A model generated the notes under the pieces. That model did not search any database. It was given only the letters and a program-made list of their open reading frames with translations, and was not told the origin of the DNA. The translations under genes and the position numbers were made by a program. This document shows positions 32,556 through 43,333 of a DNA stretch of 64,000 bases, one piece after another. The first letter of the stretch is position 1. Each line of letters starts with the position of its first letter. Source of the stretch: Gyromitra esculenta (Eukaryota > Ascomycota > Pezizomycetes > Pezizales > Discinaceae); the NCBI GenBank assembly GCA_038503075.1, contig JBCAML010000017.1, forward strand, positions 310,001 to 374,000. The letters are read 5' to 3'.

Positions 32556-33908
32556 TCTCGGGGGGGGGGTTGATTATCTAGGGATAATGGCTGGACATGG
32601 GGGACTTTGCTGGGAGAAAATATGTAAACTGGGGAGTGGGGGTGGACTAGCGGACGGGACTACTCTTTAATTTGCACTTGGAGATTGATCGGTGCTGGTT
32701 AGTAATGGCATATAATGGATGGGTTTAATATACGTATCTACTAAGTATGCCTATGATGCTGTGGTGTTAATAGAGATTGGATAGATGGATAGATGAGTTA
32801 GAATTGCGAATTAATCGGAATCCCCTCTCTCTGGCATTTCTACCTGTAAAACACTAGCATGTTACAGTCTAGTGCAAGACTTGGAGCGCTCCGCTATCAT
32901 CAGTTGGCTTGAATTGCACATATTTAGGAGGGGTTTAGAACAGCTTTGCCCCCGATGATGGTCCCCACAACAACCACCAGCATCACCCTTCGTAGCGGTA
33001 ATTGGCTTATTTTATGACAATATATTCCGAGAATTAAGCTACAGACCAAGTCGCGAGGCGGACTAAATGCGGACCCGATGCCCTCGAATCGTGGCAGTTT
33101 AGCTCTAGTCCGATTTCAAGATTCGGACAATGAACGTATACGAGAAATTTCTATTAGAACTCCTCTAAGGAGGCGTAAAGGTATAAACTGGATATAAGCT
33201 AATTTAGGAGGACTTGGGCAATCGTATCCCCCCCTCCCCCGTATACGTGTAAATGCGTGTACTATCTAGCTGTCCCTTTCCCAGCGCCCAAATAGCTTCT
33301 CCGGGGATCGGTTTCTCCACCTCGCTGTGCTTTTGACCTTGCTTGACTACACTACGGTCTTGGACTATGTCGAGGGGCCTTACCTTTGTCTAATAGGCAA
33401 TGAAGTTGATTAGACTATGAGACTTCGGGAGGTAATGACTTGGATGTGGGAGATACCATGCCTATGGGGATTAGGATCGAATCTATCCAGACTTAGGTGG
33501 ATAGCTGTCTATTCATGCCCAGAGATTAAGATCAGCAGTGATGTATAAAGCTACTCTACTCTACTTTACTCAATCGTGTGACTCCAAAAGGAAGCAGTGT
33601 GCTGAGGAGGAACTGCATGTAGTTGCATACATACCCCACTGCTTGAGAATGGGCAAGTCGCAGCTTACGGCTTCAAATACAGCAGCCAAACCTAACTCCG
33701 ACGAATGAACAGCTAATGGTAAACGGGGGTATGTACCGATCATCAGCACCTCCCAATTCCCCGAGTGATCCTCCGTGACCAAGTCACGTGTATCACAGTG
33801 CTGACATCATCACGGTAGCACAGGCGCGTTTCCCCAGCCAACGTCGCGTCCAACCAACCAGGTGTCCGACTTCCTGTTCCTACACTACAGCTACCCCACA
33901 CTATCAAG
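32556..33908. other. Intergenic upstream of MRE11
   Basis: No gene supported. The MRE11 promoter must lie in the right-hand part. Confidence 0.5.
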
Positions 33909-36456
33909 ATGCCCACCCCGTCAGGTACTATCCCCCTCTTAACCGCTTAGCAGAAGAAGAAGAAAATACTAACCTTTCCCAGAAGGCGATACGCTCCGCA
34001 TCCTCCTCGCCACAGACTCGCACGTCGGATACAATGAACGAGATCCAATCCGCGGCGACGACAGCTGGAAGACGTTCCACGAGGTTATGTGTCTTGCCAA
34101 AGATCGCGATGTCGACATGGTGCTGTTATCCGGTGACCTTTTCCACGACAATAAGCCGAGCCGCAAGGCCATGTACCAGGTCATGAAGACGCTGCGGCAA
34201 AACTGTTACGGAGAGAAGCCGTGCGAGATTGAAGTGTTGAGCGATACGAGTCAAGAGTTTCAGAGCGCGGGCGGACATGTCAACTACGAGGATCCGGATA
34301 TTAATGTTGCGATTCCGGTGTTTTCGATTCACGGGAATCACGATGATCCGAGTGGGGTGGGTTCTGGATTTTCTTTCTTTCTTCCTATGTATCTTAATTG
34401 TGTATTTAGCTGTAACCGTTTTTCCGCAACATTCTCTTGATACCACTCATCTCAAATTTTTATTCGCCGCACCCCCTCCGGTTGCTAACAGCTACTTAGG
34501 AAGGTCGTCTCTGCGCTCTCGACCTCCTTTCAGTTGCTGGCCTGCTGAACTACTTTGGGCGCACCCCCGAAAACGACAACATCACCATAACCCCAGTCCT
34601 ACTCCAAAAAGGGTCTACAAAGCTTGCTCTCTACGGCCTCTCAAACGTGCGCGACGAGCGTCTGTTCCGAACCTTCCGCGACGGAAAGGTCAAGTTCCTC
34701 CGCCCAGACGTACAGCAAAAGGAGTGGTTCAACCTGATGTGTGTGCATCAGAACCAGTACGTGCCTCCCTCTTCTTAGAACAAGCACATTAGCTAATCCC
34801 CCCGCCCCCGCCCCCAGCCACGGCCACACAGAAACTGGCTACCTCCCCGAAAACTTCCTCCCCACCTTCCTCGACATCGCACTCTGGGGCCACGAACACG
34901 AATGTCTAATCGACCCCCGCAAAAACCCCGAGATGGGCTTCCACGTGATCCAGCCCGGCTCCTCCATCGCAACCTCTTTATGCGAGGGCGAATCCGTAAC
35001 CAAGCACGTCGGCATCCTCTCAATAACTGGGCGCGACTTCGCACTCGAAAAGATCCGCCTCAAGACCGTACGACCGTTCGTGATGAAAGAGATAGCCCTC
35101 GCTGACGAAAAGGGGCTCAAAAACGTTTGGAAAAAACCGAATAACCGCACGGCGGTAACGAGCTATCTCTGCGACCTTGTAGAAGAGCTCATAACTTCCG
35201 CGGTCGACGAGTGGCTCGAGGCGCAAGACGATCCCGAGATCGAGCGCAAAGACGCTCCGTTACCGCTCATACGGCTCCGCGTCGAGTACTCTGCGCCGGA
35301 AAACGGAAAGTTCGAGACGGAGAATCCGCAGCGCTTCTCGAACCGCTTTGTCGGCAAGGTGGCGAACATCAGCGACGTTATCCAGTTTTATCGCCGCAAG
35401 TCTGGGATCCGCAAGGGTAAGATTGGGATCGCGGATAGCGTGATGGGGTATAGTAATTCGACCTCGCTGCTAGACGACTACGGCGGCTCGATCGAGAACG
35501 TGAAGGTCGAGGCGCTGGTATCGGAGTTCCTGACGTCTGCCACGCTGGAGATCCTGCCGAGTAATGGGCTCGGCGACGCGGTAGGACAGTTTGTGGATAA
35601 AGACGATAAGCATGCGGTCGAGATGTTTGTGGACGACTCGCTGAAGAGCTATCTGGTGAAGCTGCGCGAGTACGATGATCTGAATGAAGAGAAGATCAGC
35701 GAGGTCGTTGAGGCGCAGAAAAGCTATCTGGAGGAAATGTTTGCGAAGGGCCTGGTGAAGCCTAAGAAGAGGAATCTGAAGGAGAAGCCGGACGCGTGGG
35801 ATAGTGATATTGATGGGCCGTGGGAGGAGCAGCCGGCTGCGCAGATTATTGCCTCTGCGCGTAATTCGGATGACGAGGAGGAGGAGGCGCCGGCGGCACC
35901 GCCGAAGAGGGGCGCAGCGAGGGGGAGGGGGAGTAGAGGTGGTAGGGGCGCGGCATCGACGAGGGGGAGAGGAGGGAAGGCGGCGGCGGCGACGAAGGGG
36001 AGGGGGAAGAAGAAGGCTGTCGAAGAGGAGGAGGAGGAAGAAGATGATATTATGATTATTGAGGACGATGACGATGAGGAAGATGAGGAGGTTGCTCCTG
36101 CTAAAACTACGTATGTTCCCTCTTTCATCGTCGCTTGTTTCGTGGGATTATAGCTAACACCTAACAGCCGCGGTAGAAAACCCGCCGCTCCCAAGAAAAC
36201 CGCGACAGCTACGCGCCGACCCGCCGCCGCGCCTAACCCGGCACCGCGGCAAACGAGACTGAATTTCTCGCAGCCGGCGAGCACGCAGAGGGGATCGACG
36301 GCGGCGGCCACGCAGGATAGTCAGGCGAGTAATGCGCTGTTTCATAGGGCGGTGGTGAGGATCCTGAGTAGTGACGAGGATATTGAGGATGATGATGATG
36401 ACGAGGATAGTTTCGTGCCAATGGATAGCCAGAAGACGTCGAGGTCGAGGAGGTAG
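33909..36456 (+). CDS. MRE11: Mre11 double-strand-break repair nuclease
   Basis: Five exons (33909-33924, 33983-34356, 34500-34756, 34818-36110, 36168-36456) give 742 residues. All junctions are GT..AG and in phase. It is the nuclease of the Mre11-Rad50-Nbs1/Xrs2 complex, which resects DNA breaks and signals to Tel1/ATM. The phosphodiesterase motifs are all present: DSHVG (residues 17-21), GDLFHDN (56-62), GNHDDP (123-128), HQNHH (213-217) and GHEHE (240-244). The Mre11 capping/DNA-binding region follows (about 290-470). The C-terminal third is RG-rich ([11 protein letters not shown]), then strongly acidic, like the Gly-Arg-rich tails of other Mre11 proteins. The first exon is only 16 nt. Confidence 0.96.
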
Positions 36457-37047
36457 AGATTAATGAGAATGTGCTAGATGACGAGGGGGAGATGTGAGAG
36501 TTGTTGGTTGTGTAAGGGACTCTAGGGTTTACTGTGTTTGTCTGCTCTGGGCTGTTCGAGTGATTTTGTATGATTTAACGTCGACTTCCTACATGATGAG
36601 AGTGCTGAGCAAGTGAATAGAGCTGGTTATCGGGGGGTAGATGGCGACTAAGAGCCATTGCTTGCTCTGCCCATACAGAATGGCTCGATTCCAATGCCAG
36701 ATGATAGATGAGGTGTGGGATTTGTGCGTGCACACGCAAGAAACATCGCATCACAGTCCATCACTCGCATTATCAATGACTGAATTTGATGTTTCATGGC
36801 TTTGAAACACTCATCCACCTTGGGAGATCTGCCTGTGGACTTGGAACAGCCTGTCGCTGTGGCATCTAATGGCCAGTCCACTGCGTCGTGCGGGAGCCGG
36901 GTGATGGCCGGGTAACATTCGGTGCCTGTGGCATGACGTCGGTTGAGATGCGCCCATCTCGTCTTCTCTCCATCTCCATCTCCATCTCCATCTCATCTCC
37001 ATCTCCAATCCCAATTGCACTCCCACAACTGCTCTCACCACCCCGCA
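36457..37047. other. MRE11 3' flank and leader of the next gene
   Basis: A pyrimidine-rich hexamer repeat (CATCTC)n at about 36966-37010 lies just before the next start codon and may be its core promoter or 5' UTR. Confidence 0.5.
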
Positions 37048-38265
37048 ATGCCTCTCACCAATGCCTCCGACCCCCCCTCCGACGACTTCACCTCCACCGA
37101 CTCCCCATTCCCCGACTCCTCCCCCGACGACACGCCATACCCCTCCCCGCCCCCGCTCGCCCCTCTATCCTCCCTGCTCGGCTACACCGAAGACGACCGC
37201 CAGCGCTACCTCAACACCCAACAAACCAACACCTCCCGCCTCCTCAACCTCGACCTAACCCCGCACGAGTGCGTCGGCCTCGCATACTACAACTCCATAT
37301 TCTACACATATGAGTCCTACGGCGACATCCTCGGCACCTCGACCGGCCTGCTGCTCGGCTACGCGCTGCGGAACCGCAAGCCCGGCCCGATCACAAACAC
37401 CCTCTCCCGCGCACTCGGCCAGTCTGCCAACCCAAGGGCAACAAAGCTGATCGGCACCGCGCTGAAACTGGTCGCCTTTGGCGCTGCGGGACGCATGTAC
37501 GGGCTCACGAGCGCGGGCCTGCAGGCGCTCAACAGGATGCGCGCGGAACAGCACGCGGATCCGGGGATGCAGAGGGTCGTGGGCGCGCGGGCTGTCAAGA
37601 TTGGCGTGCTGGAGAGGGAGAGGAGGGTGTTGAATCATCCCCAACATCAACACCAACACCAACACCAGGGAGAGTGGGAGGGGGAGGGAGAGGGGGGGAG
37701 GGAGAGGGATGAACAGAGTTTAGGTGGGATGGAAATCGCAGATCAGCAGCGTAGAGACGGGGAAGCGGTGGCCAGAGAACACAGCAGAGCGTTCCCGTTC
37801 GGGCGCCCGAGCGAGAAGGTTGTTGAGTTGAGAAGAGAGGAGGGCGAGAGGGGCGACGACCCATTCGCGTTTAGTAGTAGCGGCAGCAGCAGCAGCGGGG
37901 ACGGGGACGGGGTTGAACAACAACAGCAGCAGGAGAAACCCCAAAAGGGCGCGTGGAGGAATATGCATTCGAATACGAGGGAGTCTACGTGGGAGCGTTT
38001 AAGACGCGCTCAGGCTCCGGTAACGACAGCGAGAGATGCGCCGGCGGACGCGGCCTCGGATGAAGGTGCTGCTGCGGGGTCGTGGGCTGCGAAGAGAGAA
38101 CCGAAGACGGATAGTTTTAGTTTCTCGAGGAGCGTCGAGGAGCGGGAACTAGCGAAGGCGCAGGCGCAGAAGGAGTTTGACGAGAGTGTGGAGAGGGAGC
38201 GGAGGAGCTCTGGCAGTGATGGGTATACTGAGGGTGATAAAGGGGGGAGAAGGTGGAGGGATTAA
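37048..38265 (+). CDS. Unrecognised conserved-looking protein with two hydrophobic segments
   Basis: 405 residues in one exon. I chose the ATG at 37048, after the CATCTC repeat, rather than 36943, because the upstream frame only translates the repeat. The N-terminus is Ser/Pro/Asp-rich. Residues about 70-170 form a compact region: LTPHECVGLAYYNSIFYTY, then GTSTGLLLGYAL, and a second apolar stretch near LKLVAFGAAGRMYGL. The C-terminal half is disordered, with His-Gln and Ser-Gly runs and many charged residues. The shape (short helical pair, disordered tail) recalls OCIA-type mitochondrial proteins, but I cannot confirm that. GC-rich and uninterrupted, so very likely a real gene. Confidence 0.8.
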   Translation: MPLTNASDPPSDDFTSTDSPFPDSSPDDTPYPSPPPLAPLSSLLGYTEDDRQRYLNTQQTNTSRLLNLDLTPHECVGLAYYNSIFYTYESYGDILGTSTGLLLGYALRNRKPGPITNTLSRALGQSANPRATKLIGTALKLVAFGAAGRMYGLTSAGLQALNRMRAEQHADPGMQRVVGARAVKIGVLERERRVLNHPQHQHQHQHQGEWEGEGEGGRERDEQSLGGMEIADQQRRDGEAVAREHSRAFPFGRPSEKVVELRREEGERGDDPFAFSSSGSSSSGDGDGVEQQQQQEKPQKGAWRNMHSNTRESTWERLRRAQAPVTTARDAPADAASDEGAAAGSWAAKREPKTDSFSFSRSVEERELAKAQAQKEFDESVERERRSSGSDGYTEGDKGGRRWRD

Positions 38266-38934
38266 AGCGGCTGGAGGGATTGGAGAGGGTGGTTTAGGTA
38301 TTTCTTTTTTTTGTAGATATTAGGGGATCTGTGTATATTTTTGTGTTTGGTCGTGATCTTATTAGTGTGTTGGTTTTGAGGATATGTAGTGTAATCAATC
38401 GTCTTTGGTAGCGGGAAGCAGCTGTGTTGGCAACCGAGTGATTTCTTATGATAATGTGCAATCTCGCAGGCAGAATTACTCGAATACTGCTTCAACATGA
38501 TTGAACAGTGAAAAAAAACTCCTAGGGACACTAGATCATAACCCTTATCTAGATTTGAGCTCTGTTGCTACGAATACACATGAATGTACCTAATGAATAA
38601 ACAACAACTACGAATACACATATTACATAAGCACGAGTGAGCAATGGTGATACAGTTCTAGCAACCCTTGGGGAGTTTGCTATTACAGTAGATTCACTTG
38701 ACACAGCTTCGTTTACTAAGGCGATCTCGATTTACAGCACTCTATTTTCACCTTATCTGGCATAGATATTTCAACCCAATGCTACAACGAGTGATTGATC
38801 ATGATTTCATTTCCTAGCTCATACATTCCTAATCGTAATTCGTATTAGAGAAAGTATACACCAAAACTAAATATACCTAAGAAACACCAACCAAATCAAA
38901 GCAGCCTAACCCAACCCAGCCCAATCCCACAATC
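38266..38934. other. Convergent intergenic region
   Basis: Between two converging genes; presumably both 3' UTRs. AT-rich, with a short direct repeat (CTACGAATACACAT) near 38568 and 38610. Confidence 0.5.
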
Positions 38935-40076
38935 TTAAATGAAATCCCCTCCACCATACCCACCACCATACCCTCCTCCAAATCCACAAAATCCGCCCGG
39001 TGCACCTGGCCCACCCCTCCCAGGACCCCTCGGACCCCTCAATCCACCCATCGGTGCATCACCCGGCCCAGTTGGATCATACCTCGCCCCCGGTGGAAAC
39101 CTCGGATCCGGCACCCCACCTTCGCCCTGTCCTCCAAACATTGGATGATCACCAGTCGGGTGCATCCCGCCCATCGGCCCCATCCCGCCAAATCCCGGTC
39201 TCCCACCACCAAAAAACGGACCTCCGGGCAGCACGGGCGGATTAAGGTCGTCTTCGCCAATACTGAGCGGGTTGCGTCCTCCACCGCCGTATCCGCGCGG
39301 CGGGGCAAGAATCTCATAGTCGTCGTCGAAACCGGGGGGGTGTTCGCCGCCTGCCGGGATTGGCGCGGGGCGCGGGGGGTAGCGGGGGTTGGGGTAGTCG
39401 GCTCTTGGCTCTTGTAGTGGCTGGTGTGGCTGGTGTGGTTGGCGGCGCTGCTGCTGCTGCTGCTGCTGCTGTTGGGTATCTTCTTCGGTATACCCAGGTT
39501 TAGACAAACTCGGGATAAGCTTCTGCACAATACTGATCTTGACCAACGTAGCAAGATCGCTAATCCTGCTGGCACTAATGAAGCCGTTTTCAAGAGGCTC
39601 GGGTTGCTGCAGTGTGTAGGGAAAGAAAGACTCTGAGAGGAAGTCTTTGGTTACTATATCGATTGTCGTGGTTTTATCATCGCCGAGGCCTAGGCCCATT
39701 ATTACAGTCTTGTTGCCGAGACGGTTTATTTTTATAAGGTACCGCAGCGAGGACTGGGAGTGGGCGTAGCGAAAACCGTAGTTGCCTGGTGAGGCGTTCC
39801 AGTTTGCTGGAAGTGGTTGTGGGGAGGTGCCTTCGATTGGGGTTTCTAGTTTCTGGTTAGTTTGGGTTTTTGGGAATGGGTGGGAGGGGAGATACCGAGT
39901 CGGTCGTCTTCGCTGAGCCCAATTAGACGGAAGCCTACGGAGAGCATGCAGGCGTGTACAAAGATGGCGATGGCATCGTGGGGGGTTTTGAGCTGGGGAA
40001 GGTTTTCAGGGCCGACGGGGAGAGAGGCATCGATATTGCGAAGCACTGTGGGAGCGCTAAAGGGGAGAGCTGCCAT
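38935..40076 (-). CDS. FUB1: PI31-type proteasome regulator
   Basis: Two exons (40076-39896 and 39845-38935) give 363 residues. The 50-nt intron has donor GTATCT and acceptor ACTAG. Family members bind the 20S proteasome and modulate assembly or activity. The N-terminal half is the PI31 fold: AIAIFVHACMLSVGFRLIGL at about 35-54, NWNASPGNYGFRYAH, then LVKISIVQKLIPSL before a polyglutamine run of nine. The C-terminal half is disordered, Pro/Gly-rich, with the family signature NPLSIGEDDLNPP and a terminal Gly/Tyr stretch. The name follows the yeast PI31 homologue Fub1; architecture supports it well. Confidence 0.88.
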
Positions 40077-41734
40077 GGCTTTCTTTCTTCCAGATCGTCT
40101 CTGTATGAATGTATTTTGTGATGATTGAGGGGAGAGGTGATATGGGGGTCTCGAGATGGATGGAGGAGAGATGACACACTCAGTGGTGGGTTAGGGCTAA
40201 ATGGTGCGCGTCACTGCCAAGACGGAGATTGTGGGGTTAAGAGCCGCACCAAGATCACAAAATATCACTCGGTAAACCGTGTCTTAACGTGGGGAAGGCT
40301 GTCTCGTGTTTATCCTTCAACCCTTACCCTTTTGCCATGACCACTATAGTGGCATTGGTATACGAAATGTTCTGGGGATGTGGGGTTCGAAAATAACTGT
40401 GTCCGCTGCCGAACCTGGAAAAATAGACTGGGCATGAGACAGATGGAAAGGGGGAATTGGTTGACTCACCCTTTTCAATTCGAGAGTGTTTACCGCTGCC
40501 CTGTGAGATTTAATACTTCGTTATACAAACCGCGACCCTTACCCCACACGCTCCCAGCGGTTTCTAGGCGCTGAATTGTGATAGCTTAACCACGTCTCCC
40601 GCTGGACATAACTCACATTCATATGGCGTCCTGTATCGGTGGTTGCACAGCTGCAGTGTCACACAGGCTGGTCCCAAAGGTCTCCTATCGTGACAACAGA
40701 ATCGCCATATAAGCACTCAGCCTGAAGAATAGGCCATACCGTAGGGACTCGTGTAATAGAGACCGCCGTCGAGAGCGTGGCTTGCCAGGCCGTACCTTTC
40801 TGGGGGCCGATTTGCAATACAAAAGCAACATGTATGGGAGTGGAGGCGATCTCAGCTTACAGATTACTGCAGTTATTGGGTAGATTCAGACCGTTGTCAA
40901 GAAGGGGCTTGATAAACTATACCTTTCGGGCGATCAATTTGCAACACTGAACCAACACATCAGAGTGGAAGATGGCTTACTCGAGGCTTTTCAAGTCTGT
41001 TCGCAGCGAAAACGCCCCCCGGATTGACTTTCCCTCCTCCATAGCTGGGATAGTATCCTGGACGCCTCCTCTTAGCCCCTCGAGTTGGCAACGGTCTGTA
41101 TCTGCCCAATACCTATGGTAACACAACACACACACCCAATCGGTATAGTATTCTCGCAATCCAACAGTTCGATAGTAAGCCATCCTCTTGGCAACAGTCT
41201 CTACCACATGAGTCCCTACGGTAGACTAACTATTCCATCAATTGCAACAGCCATAACGGCCGCTCACCTTTAACGACACTCCGCAATCACTCTTCTCAGC
41301 GAGCAGTTAGCATTCAACTCTCTTCAAAAAAGCATCCCCCAGGGAACCAGTACCTTTGATCCTTTAATCTCCACAAAAAAAAACAAAGAACAAAAAAAAC
41401 ATCTGAACGGCAAAGCTCCCGTCCCATATTCGATCCCACCACGGAACAACCCGCGCCACAACATGTATGTGCAATCCACTCACGACAGATGGCAGAGACC
41501 ACGCTACGTGGGAGGCCTTTACTCGCACTAAGATGGAAAAACTGATTAAGCTTTTTTTTTTTTTCTTTCCCGCAAAGCTTGTCCTGCTAGCCAACTCTTT
41601 GCGCGGGGAAACCCGCGGACCAATGAGTTACTGTTTGACTGAACCCATCATAAAAAAAAGGGGGGTGGTGATCTGGAATAAAAACTGGGTTATATCCTAA
41701 CAACACGAACACGAACACTGTATCGACAATCAAA
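40077..41734. other. Divergent intergenic region
   Basis: Upstream of both the PI31 gene and the Gly-rich secreted protein. T/A tracts near 41383-41400 and 41550-41566. No gene supported. Confidence 0.5.
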
Positions 41735-43333
41735 ATGAAGATTCCTGGAACGCTTCTGTTTGGTATTTTGGTCGCGTCGTTTGCGAGCAGTGTTCTTGCT
41801 AGCGCTATCCCAGATATGGGTAATAATGGTGGTCGTGGTGGAGATGGCGGAGGAGGAGGCGGAGGCGGAGGCGGAGGAGGCGGTGGAGAAGGTGGTGGAG
41901 GCGGAGGAGGTAATAATGGCGGAGGAGGAGGTGATGGAGGAGGTGGTGGGTATGGTTCCTGTGTTGATGGCAGTAGAAGGAATCCAGCTACGGCAGCGTC
42001 GCAGGCTGGACCTCTACCGTATTGCGCGAGCTACGTTAGCACGCGGGTTTCTACAGTGACGAAGACAGCTACGACAACCGTTAAAGGGGGTAAGTAATCT
42101 TTCTGCTACCACTTCCGCTACTAGCTGTGATCGCTTTCCAGGCTGATTTGGGTTGGGGTAGTTGTGACGAAGTCGGAATCTAAAGAGACATACGGAAAGA
42201 CGACGCTGGTTCAGACTGTGACCGTTACTGGGACGCCGTATACGATCACTTCGACGGTTCCTACCACTGTCACTGCGGCGACCACGCTTACAACGTGGGT
42301 TATGATCGTTTTTTGGAGGCTTGGATTATGCTGACGGGAGTAGGACGACGACTGCACCAGTGGTTGTGGTGACGGTATGTATAGTCTGTTCTGCTGTGTT
42401 TATGATGCTGATTGGGCTGTAGAGTGTTATGTTAGTCAAGCGGGATCACGACCCTCCGAAGCCTGCGAGTACCAGTACCAAGTGGTGAGTGTCTGTCTCG
42501 GAGAGTCTTTGGTGGTTATTGCTGACTAGTAACTAGTTCCTGCATCGTACTATTCTGTAATAAACCTACTCCAACTACCCCGTTACTCTACTAACCCCCA
42601 ACAGCAACAACAACAATAACCTCTGCCCAAACCCAATCCGCACTCACAACAACTACAACCACCGTCCTAAAATCCTCCCTTCAAACCATCACCACAACCA
42701 CAACCTCAACTATAACCCCAACTACAACCCTAACAATCCCCGTAACAACGTAACTCCCCCCCTCCCTCCGCAGTAATACTCAACTAACAACTCCCAGCAC
42801 AACAACAACTACCCAAACAACCACCCAAACAATCACATCAACTTCAACAGTCATCCACTCCATCCCCTCCGCCTGCGCCGGCGACCTCACCGCCCCACCC
42901 GTAAACCTAGCTGCCAACTCCATCCCCCACCCCGAACAAACCTACACCTCAATCTACACCATGAATGGAATTATTCAACCCGACATTATCGCCTGCTGTA
43001 CAGCCTGCTACACTCTCAGTGGCTGCTACGCTTTCGGCTACGGCGTAAACCACCCCCCCACAACCTTCCCCTAGTGCTACTATTTTTACGTTTGCTAATC
43101 CAGAGTAGAATTTCAGCCCGTCTGGGATCCCGCCACAGTTGGGTGGTAACTATTGTCAAGTGTTTGTAGGAATTTCGGGCGGGGGTGCGACGCCAAATAC
43201 TTGTACGGCGCCAGAGAGGGTGAATTTTATTACGTATCGGAATCCAGGGGCGTTTGGGGCGGGATCGAGTGACTTTTTTTATGCAGCGACGGGGCCGTGT
43301 GCGGCGGGGATTGATGTCAGTACTATTAGCTAA
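41735..43333 (+). CDS. Secreted Gly-rich, Ser/Thr-rich protein with C-terminal Cys domain
   Basis: Signal peptide MKIPGTLLFGILVASFASS, cleaved near VLA-SAIP. Then a Gly-rich tract of about 60 residues (GGGGGGGGEGGGGGGG), a Thr/Val-rich stalk spread over several small exons (VTKSESKETYGKTTLVQ, TVTVTGTPYTITSTVPTT, later TTTTTTVL) and a C-terminal domain with at least eight cysteines (ACAGDL, IIACCTACYTLSGCYAFGYG, NYCQVF, NTCTAP, GPCAAG). The spacing resembles PAN/apple-like or cell-wall adhesion domains. Exon 1 ends at about 42091 (GTAAGT), and the last intron is about 43075-43116. Middle exon borders near 42300-42600 are uncertain; one junction did not keep phase in my model, so a frame defect cannot be excluded. 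Probably a wall-anchored or extracellular glycoprotein. Confidence 0.65.

Noticed and set aside
35724..36311. 195-codon antisense ORF over the MRE11 tail
   Set aside because: Mirror of the acidic and RG-rich codons; no independent support.
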